In this document: positions 60,021-64,000 of the stretch, one piece after another
How positions within the stretch are numbered: the first letter of the stretch is position 1
Layout of the letters: every line of letters begins with the position of its first letter
Origin: a virus
Direction: 5' to 3' (one strand)
Virus record (IMG/VR): IMGVR_UViG_3300044846_005100
Coordinates: 62,001 to 126,000 of that record
Length of the DNA stretch: 64,000 nucleotides
Program-made: the position numbers and the translations under genes
The notes under the pieces: model-generated
Database searches by the model: none
Seen by the model: the letters and a program-made list of their open reading frames with translations, nothing else
What the model was told of the DNA's origin: nothing

Positions 60021-60963
60021 TATAGAACTAGTACCAATTAGTACAGTTATAGAAAACTGGAAACAAATTGCCGTTTCAGAATTAAATTTTAATGAAGATT
60101 TACTTACTGAATGGATTTTAGATGCTTATAATGACATAGGCACCTATAAACAATACAAAGAGAGAGTACAGAAAATAAGTGTAAAAAATTACAAAGCTGA
60201 GTTGCCTTGTGGGTTTAGACAAACTTTATATGTATTAGCTCAACCTCGTCTTATTGAAGAAGACCCTTTCTTCTTGACAGAGTATGTTAGACAAGAACCT
60301 GGAAATGAAAATTGTACATGGGAGTTTAAAAGAATATGTAAATGTCCTGAAAATACTTCATGCAGTTGTGAGCAAAATTACATAGAAACCGCAGGGTATT
60401 TGTATATTAACAATTTAGAAAAAGCAAAAGGATTTAAGTTTGCTTCAGTACAAGACTTTACTCAATGGTATTCTACTAATCCTAAAAGATGGGTTATATT
60501 ACAACCACAAAAAAATCAAGTATCTTTATTAAACTACAGAGAACTAGGTTTTCATTTAAACCCTTCACATACTTTTAATATTGATAATGGATATATTATA
60601 ACAGATTTCAAAGAGGCAGAATTATTGATAGGATATTTAGGTATTCCTATTGGAACAGATGGATTGCCATTAGTTCCCAATATGGGAAGTTTTACTAATG
60701 CTTTGATTGCCGCCATAGAAAGAAAGTTTGCTTATATTCAATACAGAAAGAGTAGAAGTGGCCCAGATTTAAACTTTTTCCAATTAGCAGATAAAGAATA
60801 CTCTAAATGGAAATTAAAAGCAAGAGAAGATATGAATGCTCAAACATTTGATGAAATGTGGGCTATGGGTGAAGCTACTAATCAATTTTTAGTTCCTAAC
60901 TCATATCACGGATTAGATCAAAGAAAATCTCAGAAAATAAATAATGGTTTCACCCGATATTAA
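60013..60963 (+). CDS. Ring/tail-tube-like structural protein
   Basis: 316 residues. N-terminal helix pattern (LLTEWILDAYNDIGTYKQY) similar to the gene at 41495-42199, a Cys-rich stretch (CKCPENTSCSCEQ, about 114-126), and a strand-rich second half. The P22 gp4-type adaptor fold is a reasonable guess. Followed by a large tail protein. Confidence 0.6.
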   Translation: MINIELVPISTVIENWKQIAVSELNFNEDLLTEWILDAYNDIGTYKQYKERVQKISVKNYKAELPCGFRQTLYVLAQPRLIEEDPFFLTEYVRQEPGNENCTWEFKRICKCPENTSCSCEQNYIETAGYLYINNLEKAKGFKFASVQDFTQWYSTNPKRWVILQPQKNQVSLLNYRELGFHLNPSHTFNIDNGYIITDFKEAELLIGYLGIPIGTDGLPLVPNMGSFTNALIAAIERKFAYIQYRKSRSGPDLNFFQLADKEYSKWKLKAREDMNAQTFDEMWAMGEATNQFLVPNSYHGLDQRKSQKINNGFTRY

Positions 60964-60971
60964 TATAAAGT

Positions 60972-63900
60972 ATGGCCGATCAAAATAATATAAACAAAAC
61001 AAAGACTTTACAGGATGTTGCCAATTATACCTTTACTAAAGGTATGAATCAAGATGCATCTCCAGAAGCACAACCTAAAGATACTTATAGAGCAGCTTTA
61101 AATATGGTAAAAGAGTCTTCTGAAGGGGATGAAAACTTTTTAACCACAGAATACTCCAATACATTTAGAATAAAGTTGCCTGGAAAAGTATTACACTCTA
61201 ATTTGATTAAACAATTAAATCAAGTTGTAGTATTTTTACATACAAATGAAATAGGACTTTATGATCCTAATTTAAATACATACACTACTTTATATTCAGA
61301 CCCTGCATTAGATTTTTCTATATACCTAGAATCAGTGTCTTTTACAAAGACAGAGTGTGAAGATATTGTATTAATATTTTGGGATGGAGTTAATAGAGTG
61401 AGAAATATAAATGTAACTCAGTATTTGAAAGAGGGCCCTGGTTCAGGTAATATACAGGATTTGGAATTGTTTAAAACTGCTGAAACTTGTATTAAATTAG
61501 CAGATGTAAGTTTTATTGAAAATGCTGCTTATAATGTAGATGCTGGGGTTTATAGACCGTTTATTCAATATGAAGATGAAGATGGTAATACTACTAATAT
61601 TTATATTATAAATGAAAATATTCCATTAATTGAAGATAGTATAAATGGAACATTCCAATATATTGATGGTAATGCTTCAAAAACATTAAACAAAAGTATT
61701 GTACTTTTATTTGAAAATGTAGATACCAAATATCCTTATATGAATGTTGGATTCATAAAAACGGTTAATGGAGTATCTACTTCTTTTATATTTAAAAAGT
61801 TACAACCTGTTGCAGAAAGCCTTACAGTTACTTACGAAGGAGACACCACTTTTAATCAAGGAATAGATTTAGCAGAAATTTTGAACAAAAGAGCTTTTTA
61901 TGTTTCTGCAAAACATGGTTTGATTTATAATAACAAACTTTTACTTGCAGGAGTAAGAGGAATAAAAAACGTTGATTATCAGCATTATGCAAATAATATA
62001 AACGTAAAATATGTTACAGGAAAAATAAATTTAAGTAGAACAAAGGGATATAAAAATCCTGAACATATTATTCATCACAAATCTTGGATGAGAGATGAAA
62101 ACTATATGATTGGAGTTGTTTTGGAGTTTGAAGATATGTCAGAGTCTCCTGTATTTCCTTTGATTAATAAAAAATATACTCCTTTCCCTGACTTTACAGG
62201 TTCGGGAGGTCCTAGACCTGAGACAAATGATACAAAATTATGTTGTACAGATGATAGAGTTTATTGGAAAGAAGTTAATACAGCAAAAAGAACTGCATAT
62301 AATCATTTTGCAGGAGACCTTAGTGTAACAGATTTTTGTTCAGGAACTATAGATAATGATTCTAACAATATTAGATCTGAGGGTTATTTAGGTTATTTTG
62401 AATCGGAAGAAAGATACCCTATAATTCCTAGATGTGATGTAGGTCCATTTAACCCTAGTACTTATGATCCTGAGGATTATATGTATCCCACTGAAGTTAT
62501 TTTGGGTAAATTATATGGCAAACCTATTACTTTATTTAAAATGCCAGATTCTACCATTGAACCTTTTCATAATAACCTTACAGACACTTATGCTATTGAG
62601 GAAAATAAAAATAGATTTGATAGTAAATATGATAGCTTAGAAATTTATCCTTTGGGTATTAAATTAGAGGGGGTAGAGATGCCTACTCTTGAAGAAACAG
62701 GAGGAGTAAAAGTTACAGGGTATAGAGTAGTGTATGTTAGAAGAGATACTTTTAATAAATCAGTACAGGACAAAGGATGGTTTGTAGAAATGTTTAAAAA
62801 TAATTTCAATGGCCAAGATTATATTTACCCTAAACACAATGTTAATGCAGGTGCCAAATGGGATTATTTTTCAAATCTTAGAGATAATGCTATAGAAAAT
62901 CAAAGTCCTATTCAAGATTTTGTTAAAAATTGTGGATATGGTAAGCATTATGATAATGGTATTATGTTTTATGGAGGTAATACGCTATCCTCTCAACAAG
63001 GCTTAAATGTAAATTATGTTAAAATAGAGCAACAATATAATACAATAGGTTATTATATTGACTCTATAAATCAAATAAATACTACTCCTCCAGGTGTTGG
63101 AGCAGGTGTTATAGACCCTTCTACTTTTAAAGATAAAGATGGAAGACTAAGATCCACTGCTATTCAAATTTATAATTTCTATGATTATGGGTATATACAA
63201 AATTCCGATGGATCAATAGACAGAACAAATGGATATAAGAATAGATCTTTAAAGTATAACTTTAAAAATATTTGTACAGATAATTATTCTTATGTAAATG
63301 ACAATGTAATCTTAAATAAGATATTAAACTCTGATTATTCTTTAGTTAATTTTTACAGAGAAAGTGGAGTTTATTTGGATTATCAATTAAAGTCAGATTT
63401 ATCTTTTAATAAAAACTTACAGTTTTTTAATTCAGATACAAGTAGTAAGAAATGTGATATGTTTTCAGGTGGAGGAGGGGCTTCTCCTTTTGATTTTACT
63501 AATGTATCAAATTATTCTACATTACCAGGAAATCAAATAAGATTCAATGTACCCTCACCTAATACTATTACTATAGGAGACATTTATTTTGTTTGGAATG
63601 GAGGTCTTTTTTCTCCTTTAGACCCTGGAGATGAGTTTCAAGTAACTTCTATAGGTAGTGTTTCAGGGTTTCCTCCAACACAAACTGTTACTTTAACAAA
63701 AGTAAATTCAGGGACTTTTGCAGGGGGAAGTGCTTTCTCTTTTCTTATTTTACAAAAAATACCTAACTTTGCAGCAGAACAATCTTTTACAGTAGCTACT
63801 CCAAGTACTGTAACTTATAATAATAATTATCCTGTAGGTACTACAATTACTGTTAGTAATTCATTAGCTCCTACACAAATAGCCAACACAAATACATTTA

Positions 63901-64000
63901 TTGTAACAAATAGCACCACTTTAACTCTTACAGGAGGTCCTCCTCTTACTTCAGGCCCTCCTGTTGAGGTTTTTGTCACAGCTTCCGCACCTTTCACACC
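60972..64000 (+). CDS. Large tail/muzzle-like protein, N-terminal part (runs off right edge)
   Basis: The frame from the ATG at 60972 reads in a consistent way to the window edge (about 1,009 residues so far, no stop seen). It opens DVANYTFTKGMNQDASPEAQ and is strand-rich with KTECEDIVLIFWDGVNRVRN, like the tail protein that follows ring proteins in crAss-like phages (compare the P22 gp10-type stabilisation protein). It is likely a major tail component. The C-terminus is not in view. Confidence 0.75.
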   Translation, partial: MADQNNINKTKTLQDVANYTFTKGMNQDASPEAQPKDTYRAALNMVKESSEGDENFLTTEYSNTFRIKLPGKVLHSNLIKQLNQVVVFLHTNEIGLYDPNLNTYTTLYSDPALDFSIYLESVSFTKTECEDIVLIFWDGVNRVRNINVTQYLKEGPGSGNIQDLELFKTAETCIKLADVSFIENAAYNVDAGVYRPFIQYEDEDGNTTNIYIINENIPLIEDSINGTFQYIDGNASKTLNKSIVLLFENVDTKYPYMNVGFIKTVNGVSTSFIFKKLQPVAESLTVTYEGDTTFNQGIDLAEILNKRAFYVSAKHGLIYNNKLLLAGVRGIKNVDYQHYANNINVKYVTGKINLSRTKGYKNPEHIIHHKSWMRDENYMIGVVLEFEDMSESPVFPLINKKYTPFPDFTGSGGPRPETNDTKLCCTDDRVYWKEVNTAKRTAYNHFAGDLSVTDFCSGTIDNDSNNIRSEGYLGYFESEERYPIIPRCDVGPFNPSTYDPEDYMYPTEVILGKLYGKPITLFKMPDSTIEPFHNNLTDTYAIEENKNRFDSKYDSLEIYPLGIKLEGVEMPTLEETGGVKVTGYRVVYVRRDTFNKSVQDKGWFVEMFKNNFNGQDYIYPKHNVNAGAKWDYFSNLRDNAIENQSPIQDFVKNCGYGKHYDNGIMFYGGNTLSSQQGLNVNYVKIEQQYNTIGYYIDSINQINTTPPGVGAGVIDPSTFKDKDGRLRSTAIQIYNFYDYGYIQNSDGSIDRTNGYKNRSLKYNFKNICTDNYSYVNDNVILNKILNSDYSLVNFYRESGVYLDYQLKSDLSFNKNLQFFNSDTSSKKCDMFSGGGGASPFDFTNVSNYSTLPGNQIRFNVPSPNTITIGDIYFVWNGGLFSPLDPGDEFQVTSIGSVSGFPPTQTVTLTKVNSGTFAGGSAFSFLILQKIPNFAAEQSFTVATPSTVTYNNNYPVGTTITVSNSLAPTQIANTNTFIVTNSTTLTLTGGPPLTSGPPVEVFVTASAPFT

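Noticed and set aside
1-64000. CRISPR arrays, insertion sequences and integrase genes
   Set aside because: I looked for regularly spaced repeats, transposase motifs (DDE) and tyrosine or serine recombinase motifs and saw none.

Overview
This window is a 64 kb piece of an AT-rich tailed-phage genome that infects a member of the Bacteroidota. It most resembles a crAss-like podovirus (Crassvirales). Three things support this. The promoters have the Bacteroidota form TTG-N19-TANNTTTG. Translation starts lie in A-rich leaders without Shine-Dalgarno motifs. The gene set (TerL, portal, acidic scaffold-like protein, major capsid protein, P22-type ring/tail proteins, two IHF-like proteins, SPFH lipoprotein, MoxR ATPase pair, M15 lysin) fits that group. 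The assignment rests on motifs read by eye; no database search was possible.

Layout. Positions 1-23,130 are read leftward (minus strand) and 24,516-64,000 rightward (plus strand). They diverge from a 1.2 kb non-coding region (23.3-24.5 kb) that holds a C-rich to G-rich strand switch, tandem repeats, palindromes and rightward promoters. From 1 to 7.6 kb are a helicase fragment, an SPFH lipoprotein, a MoxR AAA+ ATPase with a partner gene, an HNH homing endonuclease and two lipoproteins. A structured RNA candidate with a strong terminator follows at 7.6-8.1 kb, and a structured leader at 9.36-9.66 kb. From about 9.7 to 23.1 kb are some 40 mostly small, often acidic genes of unknown function. At least six copies of one promoter module drive them: two TTGCAACAA boxes exactly 21 bp apart, placed 29-30 bp upstream of a TANNTTTG box.

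The rightward arm starts with small regulatory or unknown genes (24.5-30.4 kb), including a RepL-like winged-helix protein, a tRNA-Cys and an IHF-like protein. A DUF1573-like protein, a ClpP-like protease and a SET-domain protein follow. The packaging and head genes are TerL, portal, scaffold-like protein and MCP (32.7-40.4 kb). After them come a terminator, a tRNA-Met-like sequence, head/neck genes, and a 10 kb block of modular beta-helix, collagen-like and Cys-rich tail or fibre proteins with PhoH among them (43.5-54 kb). The lysis cassette lies at 54.1-56.2 kb. A 680 bp RNA-only interval carries three promoters. The window ends with a metallophosphoesterase, a GIY-YIG homing endonuclease, ring/tail genes, a second IHF-like protein, and a large tail protein that runs off the right edge.

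How it works together: the leftward arm looks like early takeover plus replication support, run by the phased promoter modules. The rightward arm is the morphogenesis and lysis programme, run by consensus host-type promoters.
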